Notes: generated by a model not told the origin, from the letters alone. A stretch of DNA of 51,449 nt from an uncultured Blautia sp. (GCA_958367245.1 CATXEA010000022.1:1-51449), one strand, 5' to 3'. Positions 40,783 to 49,673 are shown, numbered from the stretch's first letter. Program-made: numbers and translations.

Positions 40783-41598
40783 TTAATAAAGATAATCTTT
40801 ATTTACATACCCAACCTTATTCAGGGACGGCGCATACACATACCAGTATTCTTTGTCGCCAGAGTCAAGAACCTCTACCTCATCTCCTGTATAAAGCTCG
40901 CCTATTTCATTGGCTGTATCATAAGCCTTTGCCGTTCTGAGAGCAAGATAACCCTTATCCACACTTACAGACTTCATTACCGTATCTTTCCCTGCATTGT
41001 ATTTCAGATATTCTTTATCAACATAACCGAATTTCTCCAGTGAAGGCGCATATACATACCAATATTTACTGTCGCTGCTCTTTTTGACCTCTACTATATC
41101 TCCTGTATAGAGTTCTCCGATTTCATTTGCCGCGTCATACGCCTTCTCTGTTCTCAGTGCAAGATACCCTTTATCCACCTTCACACTCCAGTTGTAAGAA
41201 TGTTTCGAGCCGCCGTTATAAAGCAGATAATCCTTATTTACATAGCCGTTTTTGTTCAGGGACGGCGCATACACATACCAGTACTGATTATCACTGCTGT
41301 TAAGGATTTCTACTTCATCGCCTGTATAAAGTTCCCCAATTTCATTTGCATAATCATACGCCTTCTCCGTCCGAAGAGCCAGATAACCTTTATCCACTTT
41401 CACACTCCACTCATATTCCAGACTTGCGTTTGATACACTGGCGCTCAAAACGTCTTCTTCCACATCTTCAAGTACGGCGCTGACAGTTTCTGCATAGCAA
41501 TCTCTGCTATATACAGGCACAGAAAGCGCAAATGCAGCGGCTGACATAAGCAGAGTTCTTATAATTGCAGTTTTAGTCACAAAACTTTTTTTCTTCAT
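40783..41598 (-). CDS. Secreted protein with three SH3-like domains
   Basis: The start at 41598 follows AAAGGAGG. The 271-residue protein has a signal peptide (cleavage near residue 36, CYA-E) and then three almost identical bacterial SH3 repeats of about 65 residues. Each has VDKGYLALR, ANEIGELYTGD, YWYVYAPSLNK-like and GYV-KEYL/KDYL segments. SH3b domains bind peptidoglycan or its stem peptides. There is no catalytic domain, so it may be a wall-binding adaptor. The near identity of repeats points to recent duplication. Confidence 0.87.
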   Translation of the reverse strand: MKKKSFVTKTAIIRTLLMSAAAFALSVPVYSRDCYAETVSAVLEDVEEDVLSASVSNASLEYEWSVKVDKGYLALRTEKAYDYANEIGELYTGDEVEILNSSDNQYWYVYAPSLNKNGYVNKDYLLYNGGSKHSYNWSVKVDKGYLALRTEKAYDAANEIGELYTGDIVEVKKSSDSKYWYVYAPSLEKFGYVDKEYLKYNAGKDTVMKSVSVDKGYLALRTAKAYDTANEIGELYTGDEVEVLDSGDKEYWYVYAPSLNKVGYVNKDYLY

Positions 41599-41721
41599 AA
41601 AGGAACCTCCTTTCATTGTTTCATAAATATAAGACTACTTCCTTAATATATTTCGTATCTTTGTTGATTATATTAGAATTATAAGATTTTTATGGATTTT
41701 AGGCAAGTATTTTTCTTATAA

Positions 41722-41904
41722 CAAAGCGGACAAGTTCGCTTCGAACTCCCTAAATCCTTGAGAGACTTGTTCCGCTTTGCGCGCCAGATGCAGACTGCCT
41801 TAGGCAGTCATATTCCACATGCATCTGGTCGCATCCTCGCGGAGCGTTTTTTATTTATTAGGAAAGTTAGTGCAGAATGTACTATTTTCCTAATAAATAA
41901 AAAA
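41722..41904. other. Structured non-coding element of three consecutive hairpins
   Basis: In the 355-bp gap between the SH3 and sucrose genes are three stems. Stem 1: 41722-41735 with 41765-41779 (14 bp, one bulge), enclosing GTTCG-CTT-CGAAC. Stem 2: 41784-41799 with 41803-41828 (7 inner plus 9 outer pairs). Stem 3: 41847-41865 with 41886-41904 (19 perfect pairs). No coding frame. It could be a palindromic repeat element or a structured RNA. Confidence 0.6.
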
Positions 41905-41928
41905 GACAACCGAAAACTCTCAGTTGCC
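41892..41928 (-). terminator. Terminator of the sucrose operon
   Basis: 9-bp arms (41905-41913 and 41920-41928) and a U-rich run on the minus strand, 25 bp after the scrB stop. The U-tract is also the right arm of stem 3 of the neighbouring element. Confidence 0.8.
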
Positions 41929-41953
41929 TTTCTTTTTTATCCTTATTCATCTG

Positions 41954-43363
41954 TCACTCAAAAACAAACTCTCCCAGCGACCACAATCTTCCGGTAAATC
42001 TTTCTGCTTTTACCTCCAACTGCTGCTGTTCCTTCTTCGGATAATATCTTGTGGAAAATACCGTTTCTCCGTCATTAAGATAAATCTCCACTGCCGAAGT
42101 ATCAGCAAGAATACGGGCATTGCGGACTTTATCTGTTTTCGCCCTGCGAACAGTTCTTCCTGCTCCTGCTTCCTCTGAATGAAAAATTGCAGCCTGGCCA
42201 TCTCCACATTTCAGCAAAATGTCTCTTCCAATCCTGATTTCCAGATTCTCACTCTCTGTCTGAACTTCCAGATCAAAAGCTTTTTCCGTTTCCAACGGAA
42301 CCATTTTTTCATCAAAAGCTATACTGCTTTTTCTGAGAAGTTCTATCTCTTCTACCGGATATTGATAAATTTTGCCATCATAGAAACTCAACTCTCTGGG
42401 CACTGTGAGGCAATGCTGCCAGTTTTCCCCAATTGTAGGATTGACGTATTCCTCATCTGCATCCGGCATTCCCATCCATCCGATGAGAATTCTTCGTCCC
42501 TTGTTATCTGTAAACGTCTGAGGCGCATAAAAATCAAATCCCATATCCCACTCGCAGAAATCTTCTTCTGAAACAGAACCATCTTCCTTCATAAGAAAGT
42601 AGCCTGACTGGTAAATGTTCTGGAAGCGGAATTCTTCCCGTTTCAGCCCCTGAGGTGATACGGAAAGCACCTTTGCCTCATCAAGTACAAAATAATCCGG
42701 ACACTCCCACATATATCCAAATGTATTCTCAGTTGTAAGACTTCGCTCAAATTCCCATTTCTTCATATCCTCTGACTGATAGAAAAGAACCGAACCTTTA
42801 TCTTCTTTCAATCTTCCACCAAGAACCATTCTGTATTTTCCGGCTTCTTTCCAAACCTTTGGATCGCGGATATGACAGGTATAATTCTCTGGATATTTCT
42901 CAAACGGAATTACCTCTTCCTTTATTCCAAAGTGCACTCCATCCTCGCTTTCCACATGAATAGTGCTGGTTACACGACCTTTGTTAATGTAATCATATTC
43001 ACCGTCAAGCTTCACATTTCCGGTATAGAAAAGATGCATTTTTCCGTTTTCCACGAAAGCGGAACCGGAATAAACTCCATGACAGTCACAGGGGGCATCC
43101 GGATAAAGAGCTGTTCCCTCATATTTCCATGAAATCAGGTCTTCACTGGAATAATGTCCCCAGAATTTCAGCCCTCCCTTCACCTCAAAAGGTGAATACT
43201 GAAAGAAAACATGGTATCTTCCCTCAAACCAGCACAGACCGTTTGGATCGTTCAACCATCCTACAGGAGGCATCAGATGATGCCCAAGCCTGTAACGTCC
43301 CGGCTGCTTCGTTCTCTCTGTATTTTTTACATTTGCTTCAAGAACTTTAGTTAATGAACTCAT
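41954..43363 (-). CDS. scrB: Sucrose-6-phosphate hydrolase (GH32)
   Basis: The 469-residue cytosolic enzyme has the GH32 nucleophile motif GWLNDPNGLCW, FFQYSP, the RDPKVW transition-state Asp motif, and the acid/base Glu in WECPDYF. A beta-sandwich C-terminal domain follows (about 325-469). It splits sucrose-6-phosphate into glucose-6-phosphate and fructose. Its ATG overlaps the stop of the PTS gene by 4 bp, so substrate phosphorylation and hydrolysis are coupled. Confidence 0.93.
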   Translation of the reverse strand: MSSLTKVLEANVKNTERTKQPGRYRLGHHLMPPVGWLNDPNGLCWFEGRYHVFFQYSPFEVKGGLKFWGHYSSEDLISWKYEGTALYPDAPCDCHGVYSGSAFVENGKMHLFYTGNVKLDGEYDYINKGRVTSTIHVESEDGVHFGIKEEVIPFEKYPENYTCHIRDPKVWKEAGKYRMVLGGRLKEDKGSVLFYQSEDMKKWEFERSLTTENTFGYMWECPDYFVLDEAKVLSVSPQGLKREEFRFQNIYQSGYFLMKEDGSVSEEDFCEWDMGFDFYAPQTFTDNKGRRILIGWMGMPDADEEYVNPTIGENWQHCLTVPRELSFYDGKIYQYPVEEIELLRKSSIAFDEKMVPLETEKAFDLEVQTESENLEIRIGRDILLKCGDGQAAIFHSEEAGAGRTVRRAKTDKVRNARILADTSAVEIYLNDGETVFSTRYYPKKEQQQLEVKAERFTGRLWSLGEFVFE

Positions 43364-45264
43364 TCTTTCACAATCTCCAATACTTCTGAATCTGTTGTCA
43401 CATTTCCTTCTTTTATAAGCTTTACATCACTGTATGCGTCTGAATTTGTTACAATAAACGGTGTTGTAATTTCATATCCTGCTTCTTTGATTTTTTCCAT
43501 ATCAAAGGTAAGCAGAAGCTGACCTTTTTTCACATGGTCGCCGTCTTTTACATGAGCTGTGAAATACTCCCCTTTCAATTGTACTGTATCCATACCTACA
43601 TGAATCAAAAGCTCTGCGCCATTATCTCCTGTAAGTCCTATTGCATGTTTCGTATCAAAAACAGTTTCAACAGTTGCGTCACACGGCGCTGTTACTTCGC
43701 CCTTTGCCGGAATGACAGCCATTCCTTTTCCCAGAACACCTGATGCAAAGGTGGGGTCCTTAATCTGGTTAAGAGGAACGGCTTTTCCTTCCAGCGGGGA
43801 ATAAAGGAGGGGTAAAGTCGAATCTGTGTCAGTAGTCTCTTTTGTTTCTTTTACTTCTGTTTTTTCAATTTTTACTTCCGGTTCTTCATTTTTATATCCA
43901 AAAATCCATGTCAGGGCAAAGGAAACGCCGAAAGCAATCACAAACATAAGAATATATTTCATCGGCTCATTCAGGCAGAGCAGCACACCGAAGATACCGG
44001 TAACTCCTGTTCCTGTTGCGCCAAGGCCTGTAATGGAAGCAAACAATGCGCCGAAAGCTCCGCCGATGCAAGCTGTGATAAATGGTTTTCCGAAACGAAG
44101 ATTTACACCGAAAATTGCAGGCTCAGTAATTCCCATACAAGCGCTCAGTGCAGACGGTACAGCCATTGCTTTTACTTTTTTATCCTTTGTCTTAAGAGCT
44201 ACTGCAAGAGCTGCGCCTCCCTGCGCCACATTCGCTGCAGATGCCAGCGGCAGCCAGAAAGTTACGCCGAATTTCGCAATCTGTCCAAGGTCGATAATCG
44301 TGTACATATGATGTACGCCGGCTACAACCGTCGGCGCATAGAAAGCACCCATGAGGAAGCTTCCGATTCCAAACGGAAGGGCAATGAGCCACTGGATTCC
44401 ATCCAGAAGTCCGTTCTCTACAGCTACAAAAACCGGTCCGATAACGGATAAGGTAAGGTATCCTGTCACGAATACACTTACAAGAGGTGTTACAAACAAA
44501 TCGAGCATTGCAGGCACAACTTTATGAAGACGTTTCTCAATCTGCGCAAGCACCCACACTGCAATAATTACCGGAATTACATGTCCCTGATAACCAACCA
44601 TGTCAATAGAGTAAAGCCCGAACCATACCTTCTGCGTCGCCTGTACGCCTTCTGTAGCTACTGTCCACGCATTCTGCAGATTCGGATGTATCATAATCAT
44701 ACCGATAACTGCACCAAGATAAGGGTTCGCTCCAAACACCTTCGCGCCGCTGTATGCAATCAGAATAGGCAGGAAGGTATATGCCGTGTTGCTAAAAAGC
44801 TGGGCAAATGTATAAATAGAGCCGCTTGTATCAATATTCAGAAATCCGTTGTTTACCATGAAGTTTAAAGCTTCCATGATTCCCATAAGGAAACCGCTTG
44901 CTACGATTGCCGGAATAATCGGGACAAAAATATCTCCCAGTGTCTTGATCAGTCTCTGGGGAAGACTTGCTCTGGATGCAGCAACCTGTTTCAGCTCTTC
45001 TTTGCTGCTCTCAGAGATTCCTGCAATCTTAATAAATTCGTCGTAAACTTTATTCACAACACCAGTTCCAAGAATAATCTGCATCTGTCCCTGGGCAAAA
45101 AACACACCCTTTACACCGTCAATATTCTCTATATAATCTTTATCCGCCTTCTCGTTATCTGAAATAACAAGACGAAGCCGTGTTGCACAATGCGCTGCGG
45201 AAATCAGATTCTCTTTCCTGCCTATATGGTCGTAGATTTCCTGAGCTGTTTTTCTGTAATCCAT
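43360..45264 (-). CDS. scrA: Sucrose-type PTS transporter, EIIBCA fusion
   Basis: The start at 45264 follows GAAGGAGG; the product is 634 residues. Order: EIIB (about 1-85, phospho-Cys in SAAHCATRLRL), EIIC (about 105-460, about ten helices with GITEPAIFGVNLRFGKPF), linker rich in Glu/Lys/Thr, and EIIA (about 490-634, phospho-His in ELLIHVGMDTVQLKGEYF). It imports and phosphorylates a disaccharide at the expense of PEP. The fused family covers sucrose, trehalose and beta-glucosides. The GH32 partner and LacI regulator make sucrose most likely. Confidence 0.9.
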   Translation of the reverse strand: MDYRKTAQEIYDHIGRKENLISAAHCATRLRLVISDNEKADKDYIENIDGVKGVFFAQGQMQIILGTGVVNKVYDEFIKIAGISESSKEELKQVAASRASLPQRLIKTLGDIFVPIIPAIVASGFLMGIMEALNFMVNNGFLNIDTSGSIYTFAQLFSNTAYTFLPILIAYSGAKVFGANPYLGAVIGMIMIHPNLQNAWTVATEGVQATQKVWFGLYSIDMVGYQGHVIPVIIAVWVLAQIEKRLHKVVPAMLDLFVTPLVSVFVTGYLTLSVIGPVFVAVENGLLDGIQWLIALPFGIGSFLMGAFYAPTVVAGVHHMYTIIDLGQIAKFGVTFWLPLASAANVAQGGAALAVALKTKDKKVKAMAVPSALSACMGITEPAIFGVNLRFGKPFITACIGGAFGALFASITGLGATGTGVTGIFGVLLCLNEPMKYILMFVIAFGVSFALTWIFGYKNEEPEVKIEKTEVKETKETTDTDSTLPLLYSPLEGKAVPLNQIKDPTFASGVLGKGMAVIPAKGEVTAPCDATVETVFDTKHAIGLTGDNGAELLIHVGMDTVQLKGEYFTAHVKDGDHVKKGQLLLTFDMEKIKEAGYEITTPFIVTNSDAYSDVKLIKEGNVTTDSEVLEIVKE

Positions 45265-45284
45265 AACATCCTCCTTCTCAAATA

Positions 45285-45298
45285 TGTAATCATTCTCA
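45285..45298. promoter_or_regulatory. Sucrose operator candidate O3
   Basis: Minus-strand TGAGAATGATTACA differs at two of 14 positions from O1. It lies 21 bp before the scrA start, in the leader. Confidence 0.5.
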
Positions 45299-45332
45299 CA
45301 CATATTCTTATTTCACTCTCATACTCTCTCAT

Positions 45333-45366
45333 ATTATAATGTTTTTCTTGTATGAAATCGTTCTCA
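45333..45366 (-). promoter_or_regulatory. scrA promoter region with LacI-type operator O1
   Basis: Perfect TATAAT (45333-45338) lies 69 bp before the scrA start. The expected -35 position is inside TGAGAACGATTTCA (45353-45366), a LacI-family half-symmetric site with central CG. No good -35 hexamer is seen. Confidence 0.6.
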
Positions 45367-45455
45367 TATGTTGATTTCATTATATTCCTAAGCCTTCTAT
45401 TTGTAAAGACGGAACATCGCACAAATATTATATCTGGTTTTTGTCTAAAATATAC

Positions 45456-45500
45456 GAAAGCCGAACAAACACACTGCCTCCAGCATGTTGTCCGGCTTTC
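45456..45500 (-). terminator. Possible terminator after the Rpn gene
   Basis: 13-bp arms (45456-45468 and 45488-45500, one mismatch) with GC-rich core, but only a weak U-stretch on the minus strand. It lies 60 bp after the Rpn stop codon. Confidence 0.45.
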
Positions 45501-45530
45501 CATACCCGCTTATGTCATTATGTTTTATTG

Positions 45531-45544
45531 TGAGAACAATCTCA
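45531..45544. promoter_or_regulatory. Sucrose operator candidate O2
   Basis: TGAGAACAATCTCA differs at two of 14 positions from O1 and is itself part of an inverted repeat (TGTGAGA...TCTCACA). It lies about 178 bp from O1, a spacing that would allow DNA looping. Confidence 0.55.
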
Positions 45545-45559
45545 CACTTTTGTTGTGTA

Positions 45560-46462
45560 TTACACTCGATTTTCAGCTTCCATCTTTCCCTTTAATTTCC
45601 TTATTTCTTCCTGAAGCTTCACAACTTCTGCCTCTGCAGCATCTGCCCGCCTACGTTCACGCTCTGTATTCTGTCTCTCGGCTTCCTGTCCCTCTTCAAA
45701 AATCATTTGTTCACGCTCAAATATCTTCATATATTCCAATGACACCTCCTTGCTTCGCTTCACCTGCTCCACCATACTGTGTATTTTTTGAAGTGTATCA
45801 TTTGAAGCGTTTTCTCCTGTTGAGTGTTCCATATATTGAAGAAATGTTCGTAATTCCTCAGAAGGAATTCCTTTCTTCCCTTTTGTATAAAGAAAAATTG
45901 TCTCAGCCCCATCATCATAATTCATGGAAGGAATCTCATAACATCGATTCTTAATAGTATATCGCATATAATCATAACCAAATGGATCATATGTTGTTAT
46001 GAAGATTACAATCACACGCTTCAGCTTATCATAATCCTCTCCAGCTTTCAGACAGTCAGCATCAATCATGGAATGATAGAATCGTACTCGTTTGGGAAGG
46101 GCTTTCACCATCTTAGCTGTATCATTTTTATCTGGCTCAATGTCAAAGACACTCTTCTCGGACGATTTCATTTGTGAAACATTATTATCGCTTATATCTG
46201 TTTCACAGATATCTGTAGATGCGATTTCCTCCTCAAGATAAACGTCCAGCCTCGCACCATGCCTGCCTATATTATCACCACTATAAACTTTTTGCGCAAT
46301 CACCTTTAATTTCAAAAAATCTTTTTGCAAAATAATTTTCAGAATTTGTCTGCCAAATTCTTCACTAATTTCCGGCGTTGTCATCATTTTATTGAACAGA
46401 AAATCATCAATAAGATCTAATTCCTCTAATTCCTTAGGCTCTTTCATTCTCAATTTCTTCAA
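45560..46462 (-). CDS. Rpn-family PD-(D/E)XK nuclease (recombination-promoting)
   Basis: TTG 46462 (LKKLRMKEPKEL) is favoured because AAAGGAG sits 8 bp upstream; ATG 46519 lacks a clear site. The approximately 300-residue protein starts with the family segment ELDLIDDFLFNKMM. The nuclease core has GARLDVYLE and FDIEPDKND, followed by RVRFYHSMIDADCLKAGEDY. A long C-terminal coiled coil is rich in Glu, Arg and Gln. Rpn proteins cut DNA and promote RecA-independent exchange; they are often called putative transposases. It splits the sucrose regulator from its operon. Confidence 0.85.
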   Translation of the reverse strand: MKKLRMKEPKELEELDLIDDFLFNKMMTTPEISEEFGRQILKIILQKDFLKLKVIAQKVYSGDNIGRHGARLDVYLEEEIASTDICETDISDNNVSQMKSSEKSVFDIEPDKNDTAKMVKALPKRVRFYHSMIDADCLKAGEDYDKLKRVIVIFITTYDPFGYDYMRYTIKNRCYEIPSMNYDDGAETIFLYTKGKKGIPSEELRTFLQYMEHSTGENASNDTLQKIHSMVEQVKRSKEVSLEYMKIFEREQMIFEEGQEAERQNTERERRRADAAEAEVVKLQEEIRKLKGKMEAENRV

Positions 46463-46653
46463 ATATATTCTCCTTTCCTTTTTGGCAGAAAGAAAAATAT
46501 ATTCACCTCTTTCCACCATATTATTTTTCTTTCATATGGGGAAAATAGCTGAAATGCTTAAGAAAATTCCCAGATATGTAATTTTTATTGTAATAATCTC
46601 TTTATATTTTGTCAATTAAAAGCATTCGACAAATTTCGACATTCCTCGAAATC
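46463..46653. other. Gap between regulator and Rpn gene
   Basis: Holds the Rpn RBS and a weak 7-bp-stem hairpin near 46629-46652, just after the LacI stop, that may end the regulator transcript. Nothing else is recognised. Confidence 0.4.
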
Positions 46654-47640
46654 TCATACTTTCCTGTGAGACTCTCTCAGTACGATTTCACAGCCCATTT
46701 TGACTTCCTTTGAAATTGTCCCTTCCACTTCAATCAGATTCACCAACTCTTCTGCTGCCTCCATACCGCTTGTTTTGTAAAAAAAGTGAACCGTTGTAAG
46801 CTTCGGCTCCACTATTTTTCCCAGAGAACCATCACCAATCCCCACTACCTGAACATCCTGAGGAATGCGGTAACCGGCTTCTTTCAGATATGTCATTGCA
46901 CCCACTGCCATCGTATCTGTTGCGCAAAGCAGCGTATCAATATCGGAATTTTTTCCAAAAAGTTCTTTTGCCGCTTCATAGCCCGACTCAATAGTAAATT
47001 TCCCCACTGCAACCTGCTCTTTTGGAAGCTCCATTCCCTTTTCCTCCAAAGCGTCCAGAAATCCCTTCCATCTCCGTTGTCCTACCGCTTCATCCTTATC
47101 TGTAACCGTGATATATCCAACCTTTTCTCCTGTTTTCAGAAGCATTTCTCCCATAGTTTTCATGGCGCTGTAATCGTCCTGATAAATACATGGGTATCCT
47201 GTAAGGTGCTGTCCAAGAATCACCACCGGTACTTTACATTCTTTCAGAAGTTTTTTATGCCTGCCTGTAAAAATTGTTGCAATAAAAATCACACCATCTA
47301 CCTGATTGTCTTTAAACAGGGAAAGATATTTCAGTTCTTCTTCTATGTCATTGTTGGTATTTGCAAGAATCATCTGATAGCCGCGTTTTTTCAGCACATC
47401 ACTGATTCCTGCCACTTCCCGGCTGATAGTATCCGAATTTATTTTAGGCAAAATAACGCCTACCAGTTTCGTCCTCTTCGTACGCAGCATCTGCGCCTGT
47501 GAAGACGGCTGATATCCTGTCTCCTCAATCACCCTGCGAATCACATTCTTCTTTTCTTCGCTTACATACCCGTTATTCAGATATCTGGAAACCGTCGCTC
47601 TGGATACCCCTGCAAGCTTTGCAATTTCATTAATATTCAT
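46654..47640 (-). CDS. scrR: LacI-family transcriptional regulator of the sucrose genes
   Basis: The 328-residue protein has an N-terminal LacI helix-turn-helix (NINEIAKLAGVSRATVSRYL) and hinge helix (YQPSSQAQMLRTKRT), then a periplasmic-binding-protein-like effector domain (about 60-328) with VGVILPKINSDTISREV, DGVIFIA and LCATDTMAVGAMTYL. This resembles ScrR/SacR repressors. RBS AGAGGG. Its likely targets are the sites before scrA. The symbol is inferred from neighbours. Confidence 0.82.
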   Translation of the reverse strand: MNINEIAKLAGVSRATVSRYLNNGYVSEEKKNVIRRVIEETGYQPSSQAQMLRTKRTKLVGVILPKINSDTISREVAGISDVLKKRGYQMILANTNNDIEEELKYLSLFKDNQVDGVIFIATIFTGRHKKLLKECKVPVVILGQHLTGYPCIYQDDYSAMKTMGEMLLKTGEKVGYITVTDKDEAVGQRRWKGFLDALEEKGMELPKEQVAVGKFTIESGYEAAKELFGKNSDIDTLLCATDTMAVGAMTYLKEAGYRIPQDVQVVGIGDGSLGKIVEPKLTTVHFFYKTSGMEAAEELVNLIEVEGTISKEVKMGCEIVLRESHRKV

Positions 47641-47703
47641 TGGTAGCCCTCTGTCTTTTATCCTGAAGTCGTTGCATTTTATTCTTTATTATATCACAGT
47701 TTA

Positions 47704-47753
47704 AAAAAAAAGACCGAAAAAAATTCCCGGTTCTTTGGAAAAACCAGGAATTT
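47704..47753 (-). terminator. Terminator of the spoIIQ-like gene
   Basis: 12-bp arms (47721-47732 and 47742-47753, one G-U) and a long U-rich run on the minus strand, 12 bp after the stop. Confidence 0.85.
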
Positions 47754-47764
47754 CATTCTTATAT

Positions 47765-48526
47765 TCAGGGCAGATATGCAATCGGGTCGATTGGTTCCCC
47801 ATTTTGTTTCATGGCAAAATAAAGATTGTTTCCTTCCTTTGAATAATACTTGGTAGGTTCTCCTATATAGCCGATAATAGCGCCTTTTTTTATGGTATCT
47901 CCTTCCGCTACCTGAAGGTCTGTGAGCTGTCCGTAAATTGCCTGATATCCGTTTCCAAGCTCCATAGTCACGGTATTTCCTGTCATGGAGCTTTGTTCCA
48001 CAGACAGCACTTTACCATTCACAGCAGCCATTACAGGCGCTCCTTCCACTGCCTGAACCGCAATTGCAGGACTCAGCCGATACTGGTCGAGAGTCGGAAA
48101 ATACGTTGTCTGATCCATACTGTAATCCACAAGAATATTTCCGTTTACAGGCCACTCCATCAACGTATCCTCTGAGAAATTGACTTCCGGAAGATTGTAT
48201 ACCGGTGCAGATACGTCCTCTGCATCTTCCTCCTGTGCTTCCTCTTTTTCCATATCTGCCGTATCTTCCTGCTTATCCGGTTCTTCTGCTGTCAGCTTTT
48301 CTTCTGTCCGTTTATTGCTGTTATTTTTCATATCTGCTTCAACCTTTTTTGTTCCCGCATCTACAGTGAAATTCCTTTCACTTTCTTCTACAGGCAAAAT
48401 TTTTTCTTCCTGTACTTCGTCCTTTACCGGGGATGTTCCAAGCTGATATACCGTAATTCCAAGAGCTGCCACGGCTGCCAGTCCAACGGTATTTCCAATA
48501 ATTTTCATAATTCTGTTGTTTGTCAT
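47765..48526 (-). CDS. SpoIIQ-like protein with degenerate LytM (M23) domain
   Basis: The 253-residue protein has one N-terminal membrane helix (about 8-27), an acidic linker rich in Glu, Asp and Lys (to about 110), and a LytM fold (about 120-253) ending EGNNLYFAMKQNGEPIDPIAYLP. The zinc ligands are lost: the HxxxD position reads LSPAIAV and the HLHF position reads NLYF, so it should not be an active endopeptidase. It follows spoIID on the same strand. This arrangement fits SpoIIQ, the forespore half of the SpoIIIAH-SpoIIQ channel. Many clostridial SpoIIQ proteins keep the ligands; this one resembles the degenerate Bacillus form. Confidence 0.82.
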   Translation of the reverse strand: MTNNRIMKIIGNTVGLAAVAALGITVYQLGTSPVKDEVQEEKILPVEESERNFTVDAGTKKVEADMKNNSNKRTEEKLTAEEPDKQEDTADMEKEEAQEEDAEDVSAPVYNLPEVNFSEDTLMEWPVNGNILVDYSMDQTTYFPTLDQYRLSPAIAVQAVEGAPVMAAVNGKVLSVEQSSMTGNTVTMELGNGYQAIYGQLTDLQVAEGDTIKKGAIIGYIGEPTKYYSKEGNNLYFAMKQNGEPIDPIAYLP

Positions 48527-48630
48527 ATTCCATTCACCTCTGCTATTTATCGTTTCATTGCCGTTTTTTATATCTATAGGGTGTCCAGAATATGTAGCTC
48601 TATTCAGTTTTTCCCGAAAAACTTCTTTCT

Positions 48631-49461
48631 TTAATTCTCTATTTCATTTATATTCGTAATTTTCATTCCCGGAAAATAAGTTTCCAATATTTCTGCGTAA
48701 GTTTTTCCTTTTTTTACCAGTTCATTTCCTCCATATTGAGAAAATCCCAGACCGTGTCCTTTGCCTTTACATAAAAATCTTAATTCATCTCCTATTCTCT
48801 GTATTGTAAAGTTTGACGATGATAATCCTAATCCCTGGCGAAAAGCCTCTCCTTCTATTGTCTTTCCATCTGCCAGAAGTTCTGTCACATATCCTGCCTG
48901 ATCGCGTTTTCCAATCTTCAGATTTTCCGGCATCTGACGGGCTTTTACATATGTACTCCCAAGATATTCCTCCGCCTCTTTATCCATCCTGCTTTCTACA
49001 GATTTTAAATAAGCATATTCACTGCTTTTTAATGTATCCTCCCCATCTCTGGTACGTCCGGCGCTGATTTCATGGTAGGGTAAAAGCTCCAGTTTTTCCT
49101 GCAGGGTAAGAACTTCCTCCGCAGTGTCTGCTACTGCCTTTTCATACACAGAAGAGGAAATATGAAACAAATAATATGTAGGGTGAAGCTTTTCACAAAC
49201 TTCCTGCAGCATTTTTCTTTTTTCTTCTGTTTCCTTTCTCCGGTAAAATTCAGAACGGCAAATCACTGCCTGAGCTTTTATTGTTTCAAGTTCATAATCA
49301 TCTGAAATCTGAGAAGCTACCGCTGCCGGCAAAATTAATTCCACATTGAACTTCCGATTTGTTAAAGCTGTTTCTGCACCATTTACTGAAACTGTACAAA
49401 GATATGGAATCAGACACATCCATAGAATTCCTGTGAAGCCGGGAAGAATTTTTCTTTTCAT
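48631..49461 (-). CDS. spoIID: Stage II sporulation protein D (SpoIID), lytic transglycosylase
   Basis: ATG 49461 is preferred (a weak AGCAGG lies upstream). The 276-residue protein has a membrane-anchor/signal segment (about 6-28) and the SpoIID core DYELETIKAQAVICRSEFYR with the catalytic-type Glu. Later blocks are LLPYHEISAGRTRDGEDTL, LGLSSSNFTIQR, GKGHGLGFSQYGGNEL and YAEILETYFPGMKI. SpoIID cuts peptidoglycan glycan strands during engulfment. 104 bp upstream of the spoIIQ-like gene, as in other Clostridia. Confidence 0.92.
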   Translation of the reverse strand: MKRKILPGFTGILWMCLIPYLCTVSVNGAETALTNRKFNVELILPAAVASQISDDYELETIKAQAVICRSEFYRRKETEEKRKMLQEVCEKLHPTYYLFHISSSVYEKAVADTAEEVLTLQEKLELLPYHEISAGRTRDGEDTLKSSEYAYLKSVESRMDKEAEEYLGSTYVKARQMPENLKIGKRDQAGYVTELLADGKTIEGEAFRQGLGLSSSNFTIQRIGDELRFLCKGKGHGLGFSQYGGNELVKKGKTYAEILETYFPGMKITNINEIEN

Positions 49462-49578
49462 AGACAAAACCTGCTATTTCTGCCTGTCTGTCAAGTATAT
49501 ACAAAATTTTCGAAATTTATTCCTCGACCGGATTATTCAAAACATTTTTATTTATCTGACATCATTTCTTACAATTCA

Positions 49579-49607
49579 TTGCGACACACAAAAAATTGCG
49601 TTATAAT
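49579..49607 (+). promoter_or_regulatory. Promoter of the metallophosphoesterase gene
   Basis: TTGCGA (49579-49584), a 17-bp spacer and perfect TATAAT (49602-49607), 66 bp before the ATG. Confidence 0.7.
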
Positions 49608-49673
49608 CGTTGTAAATAATTTTTCAGCCAAACCAAACTATACACATTTTCCCAAATGATTGGAGTGATTGTT

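Noticed and set aside
45560..46462. Complete insertion sequence at the Rpn gene
   Set aside because: Despite the 'transposase' label of this family, no terminal inverted repeats or target duplication are visible.
47765..48526. Active M23 endopeptidase
   Set aside because: The zinc-ligand histidines and aspartate are not present at the expected positions.
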